Shown one piece after another: positions 1 to 8,434 of a stretch of 64,000 nt of DNA; the first letter of the stretch is position 1, and the number at the start of each line of letters is the position of its first letter. Under the pieces are notes generated by a model. It ran no database searches, was not told the DNA's origin, and was given only the letters and a program-made list of their open reading frames with translations. Source of the DNA: AC-32 sp963719275 (GTDB taxonomy: Bacteria; Actinomycetota; Thermoleophilia; Gaiellales; Gaiellaceae). A program made the translations under genes and the position numbers. Location: positions 372,001-436,000 of the forward strand of contig CAVRBT010000010.1 in the NCBI GenBank assembly GCA_963719275.1, in the 5' to 3' direction.

Positions 1-21
1 CGGGAAGCGCGAGGCGGGACC

Positions 22-1251
22 GTGATCGTCGGCGGAGGGTACGCCGGCAGCTACGTCGCGCGCTGCCTCGGCAAGCGCGGGGCCACCATCGTCAGCCCGC
101 AGAACTCGATGCTGTTCACGCCGCTCCTTCCCGAGGCCGCCTCGGGAACGCTCGAGCCCCGACATGTAGTCGTCCCACTGCGGGTGATGTGCGCTCATGC
201 CGACCTCGTCCTCGGGCGGGCGACCAAGCTCGACTTCGCGCGCGGCCGCGTGCAGGTCGAGACCCTCGAGGGACAGCTGAACATCGGCTACCGCGACCTT
301 GTCGTCGCGGTCGGCTCGATCTCACGCGCGCTCCCGATACCCGGGCTCGCCGACCATGCGCTCGGCTTCAAGGACCTCGCAGACGCGATCCACCTGCGCA
401 ACCACGTACTGCAGCGGCTCGAGGCCGCCGACGTCGCCGCCAACGAGACACACCGGCAGCGCGAGCTGACCTTCCTGTTCGTGGGGGCCGGCTACGCGGG
501 AGTCGAGGCGCTGGCCGAGCTCGCCGACCTCGTCCGCGACGCGATCCGCTTCTACCCCGGGCTGCGCCAAGCCCCTCAACGCTGGATCCTCGCCGACGCC
601 GCGCCGAAGATCCTTCCAGAGATCCCGACGCGCCTCGGCGAGTACGCGGCCAAGCAGCTGGTAAAGCGCGGCGTCGAGATTCACGTCAACACGACCCTGG
701 AGTCCGTCGAGCCCGGCGCGGCAACGCTCTCGGACGGCGACCGCATCCTCACGCACACCGTCGTCTGGACGGCCGGAGTGAAGGCGAGCCCCGTGCTCTC
801 GCGGTTCGGCCTGCCGCTCGACGAGCGCGGCCGCGTGAAGGTCGACGAGCTGCTGCGCGTCGAGGGCCACGAGCACGTCTGGGCGCTCGGAGACGACGCT
901 GCCGTGCCGAACGCGGCCACGCCGGGCGAGGTCGACCCGCCGACCTCGCAGCACGCTCTGCGCCAGGCCCGGCGGCTGGCGAAGAACCTCGCGGGCGACC
1001 GCACGCTCTACCACTACCGGATGCTCGGGCAAGTGGCGACCCTCGGCCGCTACAAGGGAATCGCCGACGTCCTCGGCCTGCGCTTCACCGGCTTCTTCGG
1101 CTGGTTCATCACGCGCACGTACCACCTCTACCAGTTGCCCCTGTTCTCGCGGAAGCTGCGCGTCGTCGCCGACTGGACGACCTCGCTCTTCTTCCGGCGC
1201 GACATCGCCGAGCTCTCGATGCTCGGCCATCCCCAGCGCCTCGATGCGTGA
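22..1251 (+). CDS. Type II NADH dehydrogenase-like FAD/NAD oxidoreductase (NDH-2)
   Basis: This is a pyridine nucleotide-disulfide family flavoprotein of 409 residues, most likely a non-proton-pumping NADH:quinone oxidoreductase at the membrane face. An N-terminal FAD-binding motif GGGYAG lies at residues 4-9, a second dinucleotide motif GAGYAG at 155-160, and a late ALGDDAAVP motif that closes the FAD site near 287. The C-terminal third ends in a hydrophobic/amphipathic part typical of membrane attachment. The chosen GTG has a purine-rich stretch upstream, but the frame stays open to the window edge, so a few residues may be missing. A second NDH-2 of similar length lies at 42448. The next gene overlaps it by 8 bp, suggesting co-transcription. 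Confidence 0.85.
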   Translation: MIVGGGYAGSYVARCLGKRGATIVSPQNSMLFTPLLPEAASGTLEPRHVVVPLRVMCAHADLVLGRATKLDFARGRVQVETLEGQLNIGYRDLVVAVGSISRALPIPGLADHALGFKDLADAIHLRNHVLQRLEAADVAANETHRQRELTFLFVGAGYAGVEALAELADLVRDAIRFYPGLRQAPQRWILADAAPKILPEIPTRLGEYAAKQLVKRGVEIHVNTTLESVEPGAATLSDGDRILTHTVVWTAGVKASPVLSRFGLPLDERGRVKVDELLRVEGHEHVWALGDDAAVPNAATPGEVDPPTSQHALRQARRLAKNLAGDRTLYHYRMLGQVATLGRYKGIADVLGLRFTGFFGWFITRTYHLYQLPLFSRKLRVVADWTTSLFFRRDIAELSMLGHPQRLDA

Positions 1252-1990
1252 CGAGCTGGCCCGCGCGTACGCCTTCCTCGCCCGCGGCGACATGGCCGGC
1301 ACATGCGCGGAGGAGACGCCGTCCGGTCACGCCGTCTTCACGGACGAGCTGCCTCGCCGCCTTGATGGGAACTACCTCTGGGTCGACCGTCCCGCCGAGC
1401 CCGAGGAGCTCGTCGCCGAGGCCGAGCAGCACGGGCGGCGGCTCATCTTCGTCCCCGAGCCGGAGCTCGGCGACCGCCTCGCACCGTGGTTCGAGCGCGA
1501 AGGCTGGCGCGTCGACCGCCACGTCGTCATGGTGCAGCTGCGGAAGCCGAACCGCGCAGCCGATCTGAGCGTCGTCCAGGAGCTACGCGAGGAGGATCTC
1601 CGCGCTGCGCGAAAGCAGGTGCTGAGCGGCCAGCCCTGGGCAACCGAGGAGGTGCTCGACCACATCTTCGCCGCCAAGCGCGTGATCGGCGAGCGCGTGC
1701 GCGCGCGGTTCTTCGGGGCCGTCGTCGACGGGGAGGTCGTGAGCTACTCCGACCTCTACCAGGACGGCGCGGACGCACAGATCGAGGACGTCGGCACGCT
1801 TCCCGAGCAGCGCGATCGCGGCTACGCGAGCGCGGTTGTGCTCGCCGCAATCGAGGCCGCACGGCGCGACGGCGCCGAGTTCATCTGCCTCGTCGCGGAC
1901 GCGAACGACTGGCCCAAGGAGCTTTACCGGCGGCTCGGATTCGACACCGTCGGCCGCTACACGAAGTTCTTCGTGCCGGGGAGCATGTGA
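1244..1990 (+). CDS. GNAT family N-acetyltransferase
   Basis: This 248-residue protein carries a C-terminal GNAT acetyltransferase fold. The acetyl-CoA pyrophosphate loop is seen as RDRGYASAVV near residue 190, followed by the helix and the late 'LYRRLGFDTVGRYTKF' element typical of the fold. The N-terminal half is less conserved and may form a second, degenerate GNAT lobe. The ATG overlaps the end of the NDH-2 gene by 8 bp, and its stop overlaps the start of the ABC ATPase gene (GTGA). The substrate cannot be told from the sequence. Confidence 0.8.
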   Translation: MRDELARAYAFLARGDMAGTCAEETPSGHAVFTDELPRRLDGNYLWVDRPAEPEELVAEAEQHGRRLIFVPEPELGDRLAPWFEREGWRVDRHVVMVQLRKPNRAADLSVVQELREEDLRAARKQVLSGQPWATEEVLDHIFAAKRVIGERVRARFFGAVVDGEVVSYSDLYQDGADAQIEDVGTLPEQRDRGYASAVVLAAIEAARRDGAEFICLVADANDWPKELYRRLGFDTVGRYTKFFVPGSM

Positions 1991-2823
1991 GCGCACTCTC
2001 GGCCAGGGGTCTCGAGAAGCGGTACGGCTCGACCACGGCTCTCGCCGGCGTGGATGTCGATGTCGCGGAGGGCGAGCTGGTCGGCCTGCTCGGTCCCAAC
2101 GGCGCCGGAAAATCGACGCTGGTCAAGATCGCCTGCGGCCTCGTGCGCCCAACCCACGGCCAGGCCGAGGTCTGCGGCGCGAAAGCGGGGTCGCTCGCGT
2201 CCCGGCGCAAGCTCGGCTACCTCGCCGAGCTCTTCCGCTTCCCGGGCTGGTACTCCGCGGACGAGCTGATCGCGCTGCACCAGCGGCTGTCCGGCTCGAG
2301 CGGCGGGGAGACCGAGCGGAGCGAGCTGCTCGAGCTCGTCGGCCTCGCCGAGGCCCGCGATCGCCGCGTGGAGGCGATGTCGAAGGGAATGCAGCAGCGA
2401 CTGGGGATCGCCCAGGCGCTGGTCGGTGCGCCGCCCCTCCTGCTGCTCGACGAGCCCACGAGCGCGCTCGACCCGGTCGGCCGCCGCACCGTGCGCCTGC
2501 TGCTCGAGGAGCTGCGTCGCCGCGGAACCTCGGTGCTGCTGAACTCACACCTCCTCAGCGAGATCGAGCTTGTCTGCGACCGCGTCGTGATCCTGCTGCG
2601 CGGCAAGGTCGTCGCGGAGGGCTCACCTGGCGAGCTGAGCCGCGCCCGCGGGATCGAGATCGAGACGGACGAAGGAACGCGCGTCTACGAGGGAATGCGC
2701 GAGGACGTGCCGCGGCTCGTAGCCGAGCTCGTCGACGCGGGCCGTCGCGTCTACGGCGTGAAGGTGCTGACGTCGACCCTCGAGGACACCTACCTCGAGG
2801 CCGTGGGCGAAGAGACGTCGTGA
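1987..2823 (+). CDS. ABC transporter ATP-binding protein
   Basis: This is the ATPase subunit of an ABC-2 type exporter, 278 residues. Walker A GPNGAGKS is at residues 36-43 and Walker B LLLLDEP at 151-157. The signature region reads MSKGMQQRL at 131-139, the variant common in ABC-2 exporters in place of LSGGQ. The start is taken as the GTG overlapping the acetyltransferase stop (GTGA), because the sequence from there matches the family N-terminus; a longer upstream reading overlaps the acetyltransferase. It pairs with the permease directly downstream, again by a GTG/TGA overlap. The exported substrate is unknown. Confidence 0.9.
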   Translation: MSALSARGLEKRYGSTTALAGVDVDVAEGELVGLLGPNGAGKSTLVKIACGLVRPTHGQAEVCGAKAGSLASRRKLGYLAELFRFPGWYSADELIALHQRLSGSSGGETERSELLELVGLAEARDRRVEAMSKGMQQRLGIAQALVGAPPLLLLDEPTSALDPVGRRTVRLLLEELRRRGTSVLLNSHLLSEIELVCDRVVILLRGKVVAEGSPGELSRARGIEIETDEGTRVYEGMREDVPRLVAELVDAGRRVYGVKVLTSTLEDTYLEAVGEETS

Positions 2824-3671
2824 ACGGCGTCTGGACGATCGTCGGCTACGGCCTGCGGGAAGCGCTCCGGCGAAAGGTCTTCGCCGTCGTCCTGCTGCTG
2901 ACGACCGGCTTCCTCTTCCTTTACTGGCTTGCAAACCACTACGCCTTCCGCGACGTCGAGAACATCCAACCGCCCGCCGGGATCGACCCGCGCCCCTTCG
3001 CGGGCGCGTTCATCTTCGGGCTCGCAATGTTCGCGACGCTCTTCCTCGGCGTCGTGCTCGCAGTGTTCCTCACGCTCGGGGCGGTTCGCGGCGACGGGGA
3101 GCGCGGGCTCCTGCAACCGCTGCTCGTGCGCCCGGTGAGCCGGCCGGCGTTCCTGCTCGCGCGCTGGCTCGGCGCCGTCAGCGTCTGCACGCCGTACGTC
3201 ATCGCGGTCTACGCCGCGTCGATGGTGATCACCGGGCTGACCGGGGGCTGGTGGCCCGACCACATGGTCGTCCCAGCGCTCGAGCTCGCAGGAGGCGTCG
3301 CGATTGTCGCCGCGCTCTCGCTGCTCGGCTCCGTCTTCCTGACTGCAACCGCGAACGGGATCGCAATCTTCATGGTCTTCGGCGCGGGCCTCGTCGCCGG
3401 CCTGCTGGGAACGATCGGCCACGCCCTCAGCTCTCACACACTCGAGCGCGCGGCCAAGGTCGCATCCTGGGTGGTGCCGTTCGAGGCGCTCTACCAGGAC
3501 GCGCTGCGGGAGATCACGGCGAACACGACCGGCCTCACCGGCTTCCTGCTCCAGCTCGGCCCGTTCGGCGGCGCGAACACGGGCGGCCCGGGTGTGCGCC
3601 TCTGGGCGTGCGCCTACCTCGTGCTCGTCGCCCTCGTCGCCACGGCGGCCTTCGCACGACGCGATCTCTGA
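2820..3671 (+). CDS. ABC-2 type transporter permease
   Basis: This 283-residue membrane protein has about six hydrophobic segments, the first near residues 20-37 and the last near the C-terminus. The arrangement and length match ABC-2 permeases that partner the ATPase encoded just upstream. The GTG start overlaps the ATPase stop by 4 bp (GTGA). The gene ends four bases before the convergent rsgA stop, and no terminator hairpin lies between them. The substrate is not predictable. Confidence 0.85.
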   Translation: MNGVWTIVGYGLREALRRKVFAVVLLLTTGFLFLYWLANHYAFRDVENIQPPAGIDPRPFAGAFIFGLAMFATLFLGVVLAVFLTLGAVRGDGERGLLQPLLVRPVSRPAFLLARWLGAVSVCTPYVIAVYAASMVITGLTGGWWPDHMVVPALELAGGVAIVAALSLLGSVFLTATANGIAIFMVFGAGLVAGLLGTIGHALSSHTLERAAKVASWVVPFEALYQDALREITANTTGLTGFLLQLGPFGGANTGGPGVRLWACAYLVLVALVATAAFARRDL

Positions 3672-3675
3672 CGCG

Positions 3676-4707
3676 CTACCACGAAACTTTCCGCCTACTC
3701 CGGGCCTGCTTGACCCGCTTCTTCCGCTCCTCGGAGCGCAGGCGCGCGTCCTGCTTCATCGCGAGCCGCTTCAGCTCCCGCTGCAGCGCGCGGTAGCTCT
3801 GCAGCCGCTCGCGCGGGAGGCGGCCCTCGTCGATCGCTGCCTGCACGGCGCAACCGGGCTCCCGCGTGTGGGCGCAATCGTTGAAGCGGCAGTCCGCGGC
3901 GAGCTCGTCGACGTCCGCGAACGCCTCGTGGATCCCGTCGTCCGCGCTCCAGAGCTGGACCTCGCGCAGGCCGGGCGTGTCCACGAGCAGCGCGCCGCCC
4001 GGAAGCCGGAAGAGCTGCCGCGCCGTCGTCGTGTGACGACCGGTGCCGTCCTCGGCGAGCTCATTCGTCGCCTGCACCTCGTCGTCGAGCAGGCGGTTCA
4101 GGAGCGACGACTTGCCGACTCCCGAGGAGCCGAGCAGCGCCGCCGTCTTCGCAGGCGCGAGGTACGTGGCGAGCTCGTCGAGGCCCTCGCCGGTCACGTT
4201 GCTGACGACGTGCGCGGGCACGCCGACAGCGACCTGCTCCGCCTCCAGCAGGAGGGCGAGCGGGTCGTCGCAGAGATCGGCCTTCGTCAGCACGACCGCG
4301 GGGCTGGCGCCGCTCTCCCACGCGAGCGTCAGGTACCGCTCGAGCCTGCGCACGCTGAAGTCGTCGTCGAGGCCGGTGATTACGAAGACGGTGTCGATGT
4401 TCGCTGCGAGCACCTGCGCCTCGGTTGCGTGGAACGCCACCTTGCGCAGAAACGCCGAGCGGCGCGGCAACACCGCATAGATCGTCTCGTCGCGCAGCGC
4501 GACCCAGTCGCCGACGGCCGGGAGCTCGGCGCCGGACGACGCCTCGTGCCGGAGACGGCCCGCGATGTGGGCGCGCAGCTCGCCGCGCTCGGCGAGCACG
4601 TCGTACTCGCCGCGGTGCTGCGCGGACACGCGGCCAGGGATGCAGTTGTCGTGCGGCTGGAGCGCGGCTGCGAAGCCGTCGTCCCACCCGAGGTCATACA
4701 GGTTCAA
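3676..4707 (-). CDS. rsgA: Ribosome small subunit-dependent GTPase A
   Basis: RsgA is a circularly permuted GTPase that acts in late 30S ribosome maturation. The 343-residue product shows an N-terminal OB-fold, then permuted G motifs: G4 TKADL at 141-145, G1 GSSGVGKS at 193-200 and G3 DTPG at 243-246. A C-terminal zinc site follows with C273, C278, H280 and C286. The start is a TTG with an AAGGAG ribosome-binding site six bases upstream. A short leader ORF with a stronger ribosome-binding site lies about 95 bases upstream in the same transcript direction. Confidence 0.95.
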   Translation of the reverse strand: MNLYDLGWDDGFAAALQPHDNCIPGRVSAQHRGEYDVLAERGELRAHIAGRLRHEASSGAELPAVGDWVALRDETIYAVLPRRSAFLRKVAFHATEAQVLAANIDTVFVITGLDDDFSVRRLERYLTLAWESGASPAVVLTKADLCDDPLALLLEAEQVAVGVPAHVVSNVTGEGLDELATYLAPAKTAALLGSSGVGKSSLLNRLLDDEVQATNELAEDGTGRHTTTARQLFRLPGGALLVDTPGLREVQLWSADDGIHEAFADVDELAADCRFNDCAHTREPGCAVQAAIDEGRLPRERLQSYRALQRELKRLAMKQDARLRSEERKKRVKQARSRRKVSW

Positions 4708-4800
4708 AGCGAAGCTCCTTTCGGAATGGGTGAACCTCCGGGACTCGCCCGAGGCTCAGGAGCTCGCGTTATGAAGAAATGCTGCGGCTAGCCGGGAGCC

Positions 4801-4836
4801 TCAGGCTCTGCGACCGGAGGGTGCAATCGTCGTCAT
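4801..4836 (-). CDS. Putative 11-residue leader peptide upstream of rsgA
   Basis: The ATG at 4836 follows a near-perfect Shine-Dalgarno, AAAGGAGG, at the right spacing and encodes MTTIAPSGRRA. The stop codon is the loop of a GAGCC-TGA-GGCTC hairpin, so a terminating ribosome would sit on that stem. Another GAGCC farther on (near 4753-4760) could pair with the same GGCTC, allowing an alternative fold. About 93 bases separate this stop from the TTG of rsgA. The layout resembles leader-peptide attenuation, but no known family was recognised. Confidence 0.45.
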   Translation of the reverse strand: MTTIAPSGRRA

Positions 4837-4871
4837 GTCGCACCTCCTTTGCCGAACAGCGAACGCGGCAG

Positions 4872-4877
4872 AGCCTA
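4872..4877 (-). promoter_or_regulatory. Candidate -10 element for the rsgA transcript
   Basis: TAGGCT on the minus strand lies about 36 bases upstream of the leader-peptide ATG and fits the actinobacterial TANNNT -10 pattern. No convincing -35 box is seen at 17-18 bases. This is a weak call based on spacing only. Confidence 0.25.
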
Positions 4878-4934
4878 GCAGCCGGGCTGCACTGGCGATG
4901 CTGGCCCCGGCTCTTCTCAGGTGAGCCGTAACCG

Positions 4935-7286
4935 CTACTGCAGCTTGCGCAACGCGGCCCCGAGCGACTGCTTCACCTTTAGCACGCCCTCGTAGATGTC
5001 GCCGTGCTCCTCGATCCGGCGGCGCACGGCGTCCATCGTGAACGCACCTGGATCGAGCGACTCATCGACCTCGTCCCAGCGCAGCGGCGTCGAGACCGGC
5101 GCGCCCTCCTTCGGACGCACCGAGTAGACCGAGGCGATCGTCTTTCCTTCCCCGTTCTGGTTCGCGTCGATCAGGACGCCGCGCCGCCTCGACTTCGACC
5201 ACTCCGTCGTAACGAGACCGCGATGCGTAGAGGCGAGCGCTCGCGCGACGATCTCCGCGAACTGGCGCGTGTCGTCGAAGGTGTGGCGCCGCGCGATCGG
5301 CACCAGCACGTGCATGCCGTCCGCGCCGCTCGTCTTCGGAAACGACTCGAGCCCTAGCGCATCGAGCACCTCCTTCACGAGCAGCGCAACCTGCACCGTC
5401 TCGCGGAAGCCGACATCCGGCGAGGGGTCGAGGTCGAAGAGCACGAAATCGGGCCGGTCGAGCTTGTCCACTCGCGAGTACCACGTGTTCAGGTCGATGG
5501 AGGCCATGTTGACCATCCACAGCAGCGCGAGCTCGTCGTTCACGAGCGGCGCGTCGATTCGCCGCCGCTGTCTCGGCCGGTCGCGGGTGGTGACTTCGAT
5601 GTTCACCGTCTGAATCCAGTCGGGCATCCCCTGCGGCTTGTCCTTCTGGAAGAAGAACTTGCCCTGCCAACCGTCGGGGTAGCGCTTCATCGTGAACGGC
5701 CGGTCGCGGATGTGCGGGATCACGACCGCCGCGACATCGCGGTAGTACGCGAGCAGGTCGCCCTTCGTGATCCCCTCGCCGGGCCAGAACGGCTTGTCGA
5801 GGTTCGAGAGCCGGAGCACATGGCTGCCCTTGCGGATGACGTCCGGGATCGGCGCGGCCGGCTCGCCCGGGACCTCCCTGCGCACCTCACGCGGGTCCTT
5901 GTCCTCGCGCAGCCCCTGGTAGACGGGCGCGCGGAGGCGGCCGTCGTGCGTCCATTCGGTGAAGGACGCCTGCGCGACGAGCTTCGGTTCCACCCAGACC
6001 ACGTCGTTCTTGCGGACGCGCGGCATCTTGGGCGTCGCCGCGAACGGCGAAGTCTCGCGCTCGAGCGGCCGCAGCTTCTGGAGCAGCCGGTCGATCTCTT
6101 CGTCGTCGAAGCCCGTCCCGACGTTGCCGGCCCACTCCAGCCCGTCCGGACCGTAGGTCCCGAGCACGAGCGAGCCGAACGACCACTCGCGCCGACCCTT
6201 GCCGCGCGTGTACCCCGCGATCACGAACTCCTGCTCGCCGTGCGTCTTGAACTTGAGCCAGTCGCGAGAGCGCTTTCCGGGCAGGTAGGGCGAGTCGAGG
6301 CGCTTGCCCATGATCCCTTCCAGCCGCTGCTGCTGCGCGGCCTTGTACAGCGCGGGACCGTCGTCGAACGCCTGCGAGAACTGAACCGTCCGGTTGCGCC
6401 CGTCGAGGAGCTTCCGCAGCCGCTCGCGCCGCTCGGAAAGCGGCAGGTCGACGGTCGGCTCTCCGTCGAGCTCGAGCAGGTCGAAGACGTAGTAGACGAT
6501 CGGCGTCCCCGGTTTCCGCTGCTGCATCGCCGAGAAGCTCGGCCTCCCTTCCTCGTTCAGGGCGCAGACCTCGCCGTCGACGACGCAGTCCGGCGTCTTC
6601 AGCGCCTTGACGAGCTCCTTCGCGACGTTCTCGAACCTCTTCGTGTAGTCCTGGTCCTTGCGCGTCCGCAGGTCCGCGTCTCCGCCGGCAACGCGCGCGA
6701 CGATGCGGTAGCCGTCCCACTTGATCTCGTACTCCCAGCCGTCGCCCCGGGGCATCTCGCTCGGCTCGGCGAGCGTCGCCAGCATCGCCTTGTACGCAGG
6801 GCGGGGGCCGGTGGGACGGGCAGGGGCGCCGTCGTCACGCTTGCGCAGGATCAGCCAGTTCTTCTCGTCGCCGCTCAGGTGCGCTGGGACGAGCGCCCAC
6901 ATGCCCTCGAGCCTCGTGCCGTGGAGCCGGACGGTGAGGCCGCCGTTGGGTTTCTCCTCGAGGAGCTCGTACGTGCCCGAGTCCCAGATCTCGACGGTAC
7001 CGGCACCGTACTGGCCCTTGGGGATCTCGCCCTCGAAGGTGGCGTAATCGAGCGGGTGATCCTCGACGTGCACGGCGAGGTGCTGCTGCCCCGGCTCCAG
7101 GGGAACGCCCTTCGGCACCGCCCAGCTGGCGAGCGCGCCGTTGCGCTCGAGGCGGAAGTCGTAGTGGAGGCTGCGGGCGTCGTGGCGCTGAACGACGAAG
7201 ATCGGCTCCTTGCCGCCGCGCTTGCCGCCGAACGGCTCCGTCGTCTTCCTGCGGTCGCGTTTGCGCTCGTAGTCGCGGAGGCTCAC
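4935..7286 (-). CDS. ligD: Multifunctional DNA ligase D (PE-LIG-POL)
   Basis: LigD repairs double-strand breaks by non-homologous end joining. In this 783-residue protein the order is 3'-phosphoesterase (about 1-150, with the conserved RHDARSLHYDFRLE), ATP-dependent ligase (about 165-470, adenylated lysine K189 in EIKWDGYR) and primase-polymerase (about 500-783, with a FDLDPS metal motif). This is the order of the Pseudomonas enzyme, not the POL-PE-LIG order of mycobacteria. No ku gene is in the window. It is separated by spacers from both rsgA and accA, so it is probably transcribed alone. Confidence 0.95.
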   Translation of the reverse strand: MSLRDYERKRDRRKTTEPFGGKRGGKEPIFVVQRHDARSLHYDFRLERNGALASWAVPKGVPLEPGQQHLAVHVEDHPLDYATFEGEIPKGQYGAGTVEIWDSGTYELLEEKPNGGLTVRLHGTRLEGMWALVPAHLSGDEKNWLILRKRDDGAPARPTGPRPAYKAMLATLAEPSEMPRGDGWEYEIKWDGYRIVARVAGGDADLRTRKDQDYTKRFENVAKELVKALKTPDCVVDGEVCALNEEGRPSFSAMQQRKPGTPIVYYVFDLLELDGEPTVDLPLSERRERLRKLLDGRNRTVQFSQAFDDGPALYKAAQQQRLEGIMGKRLDSPYLPGKRSRDWLKFKTHGEQEFVIAGYTRGKGRREWSFGSLVLGTYGPDGLEWAGNVGTGFDDEEIDRLLQKLRPLERETSPFAATPKMPRVRKNDVVWVEPKLVAQASFTEWTHDGRLRAPVYQGLREDKDPREVRREVPGEPAAPIPDVIRKGSHVLRLSNLDKPFWPGEGITKGDLLAYYRDVAAVVIPHIRDRPFTMKRYPDGWQGKFFFQKDKPQGMPDWIQTVNIEVTTRDRPRQRRRIDAPLVNDELALLWMVNMASIDLNTWYSRVDKLDRPDFVLFDLDPSPDVGFRETVQVALLVKEVLDALGLESFPKTSGADGMHVLVPIARRHTFDDTRQFAEIVARALASTHRGLVTTEWSKSRRRGVLIDANQNGEGKTIASVYSVRPKEGAPVSTPLRWDEVDESLDPGAFTMDAVRRRIEEHGDIYEGVLKVKQSLGAALRKLQ

Positions 7287-7402
7287 GAACGGTTTCTACC
7301 GCGCCGGTCGGGTTTGCGTCCTGGGAGGATCGGCCATACCATCTTCAACTCGGGGTCGTAATTCTTAAAAAGCTTCTCCACCGAACGGGGGGTTACGGTC
7401 GG

Positions 7403-7421
7403 GGCCGGTTACAAGCCGGCC
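7403..7421 (-). terminator. GC-rich hairpin downstream of accA
   Basis: GGCCGG-TTACAAG-CCGGCC forms a perfect 6-bp stem with a 7-base loop. It lies about 70 bases past the accA stop and ahead of ligD. It lacks a clear T-run, so it could be a factor-independent terminator of the GC-rich type or an RNA processing stem. Confidence 0.45.
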
Positions 7422-7440
7422 TCGACATGTGTACGGGCGG

Positions 7441-7468
7441 GGGATAAGCCTGTGGAAGATGTGGAAAA
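7441..7468. other. Cluster of DnaA-box-like 9-mers
   Basis: Two adjacent 9-mers, TGTGGAAGA (7451-7459) and TGTGGAAAA (7460-7468), read on the other strand as TCTTCCACA and TTTTCCACA. The second matches the consensus TTATCCACA at 8 of 9 positions. A TTATCCC core lies beside them at 7441-7447. An AT-rich patch occurs at about 7359-7377 in the same 203-bp accA-ligD spacer. Whether DnaA binds here is unknown. Confidence 0.35.
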
Positions 7469-7489
7469 GGGCCGCTAAAGCGACGGTTC

Positions 7490-8434
7490 CTAGCGGGTTG
7501 CGGGGATCTGCCCAATTGTGCGAAACCGCACACGCCGCTGCCGCCGGAGCTCGTCGCCGCTCTGGCTCTCCAGCAGCTCGAGCGACTCGGCCAGCGCGTC
7601 GCCGAGCAGCCGTGCAGCATGGTCGACATCGGTGTGCGCCCCCTTCTCGGGCTCCGGCACGATCGCGTCGATGACCCCCAGCTCGAGGCAGTGTGCGGCG
7701 TCCGGCTTGAACGCCGCAGCAGCCTTGCGAGCCTCGCCCGCGTCACGCCAGAGGATGGCCGCGCAGCCCTCGGGTGAGATCACGGTGTAGATCGAGTTCT
7801 CCTGCATGAGCACCCGGTCGGCGAGCGCCGTAGCGATCGCGCCGCCCGAGCCGCCCTCGCCGATCACGCACGCCACGATCGGGACGCGCAGGCGCGCCAT
7901 CAGCGCCTGCGAGCGCGCGATCGCACCGCCCTGGCCGTGCTGCTCGGCGGTGATGCCCGGGTAGGCGCCCGGAATGTCGATCAGGCTGAGCAGCGGGAAG
8001 CCGTGACGGTCGGCGAGCTCCATCGCGCGCATCGCCTTCCCGTAGCCCTCGGGGTAGGCCATGCCGAAGTTGCGCCGGGTGCGCTCCTTCACGTCGCGGC
8101 CCTTCTGGTTGCCGACCAGCACTACCGTCCGGCCGCCGAACCGCCCGATGCCGGCGACCAGCGCCGCGTCGTCGCCGTGATGCTGATCGCCGTGCAGCTC
8201 GAACCAGTCGTCCACCAGCCGCTCGACGTAGTCCAGCATGTACGGCCGGTCCGGGTTACGCGCCAGCTCGACCGACCGCCAGATCTCCTCGTCGCTCGGC
8301 TCGGAGACCACGCGGTCGAGCTGCTTCTGCAGACGCTCCAGCTCGCCCGAGAGCTTCGCGCCGCGGAGGAGCGGGAGGCTCCGGAGCCGACTCAGCTGGG
8401 AACGCAGCCGCAGCTGCTCGGCTTCACCGGCCAT
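7490..8434 (-). CDS. accA: Acetyl-CoA carboxylase carboxyltransferase subunit alpha
   Basis: This subunit transfers the carboxyl group from carboxybiotin to acetyl-CoA, the first step of fatty acid synthesis. The product is 314 residues, close to the usual 315-320. Family features are the HGDQHHGDDAALVAGIGRF segment, the GAYPGITAEQ loop and the glycine-rich IGEGGSGGAIATA segment. The ATG at 8434 begins MAGEAEQL and overlaps the accD end by 11 bp, so translation is probably coupled. The C-terminal tail after about residue 290 is less conserved. Confidence 0.95.
   Translation of the reverse strand: MAGEAEQLRLRSQLSRLRSLPLLRGAKLSGELERLQKQLDRVVSEPSDEEIWRSVELARNPDRPYMLDYVERLVDDWFELHGDQHHGDDAALVAGIGRFGGRTVVLVGNQKGRDVKERTRRNFGMAYPEGYGKAMRAMELADRHGFPLLSLIDIPGAYPGITAEQHGQGGAIARSQALMARLRVPIVACVIGEGGSGGAIATALADRVLMQENSIYTVISPEGCAAILWRDAGEARKAAAAFKPDAAHCLELGVIDAIVPEPEKGAHTDVDHAARLLGDALAESLELLESQSGDELRRQRRVRFRTIGQIPATR

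Noticed and set aside
2054..3796. Alternative long frames through the ABC exporter genes
   Set aside because: They are shadows; the frames with Walker motifs and TM helices are unambiguous.
4771..4791. Plus-strand mini ORF MKKCCG in the rsgA leader
   Set aside because: It has no ribosome-binding site and is on the strand opposite to rsgA transcription; the minus-strand leader ORF has much better evidence.
5712..7361. A 549-codon open frame antisense to ligD
   Set aside because: It lies fully opposite a strongly conserved ligase gene, has a low-complexity Arg/Val/Leu-rich product and no motifs. Long antisense frames are expected in GC-rich coding DNA.
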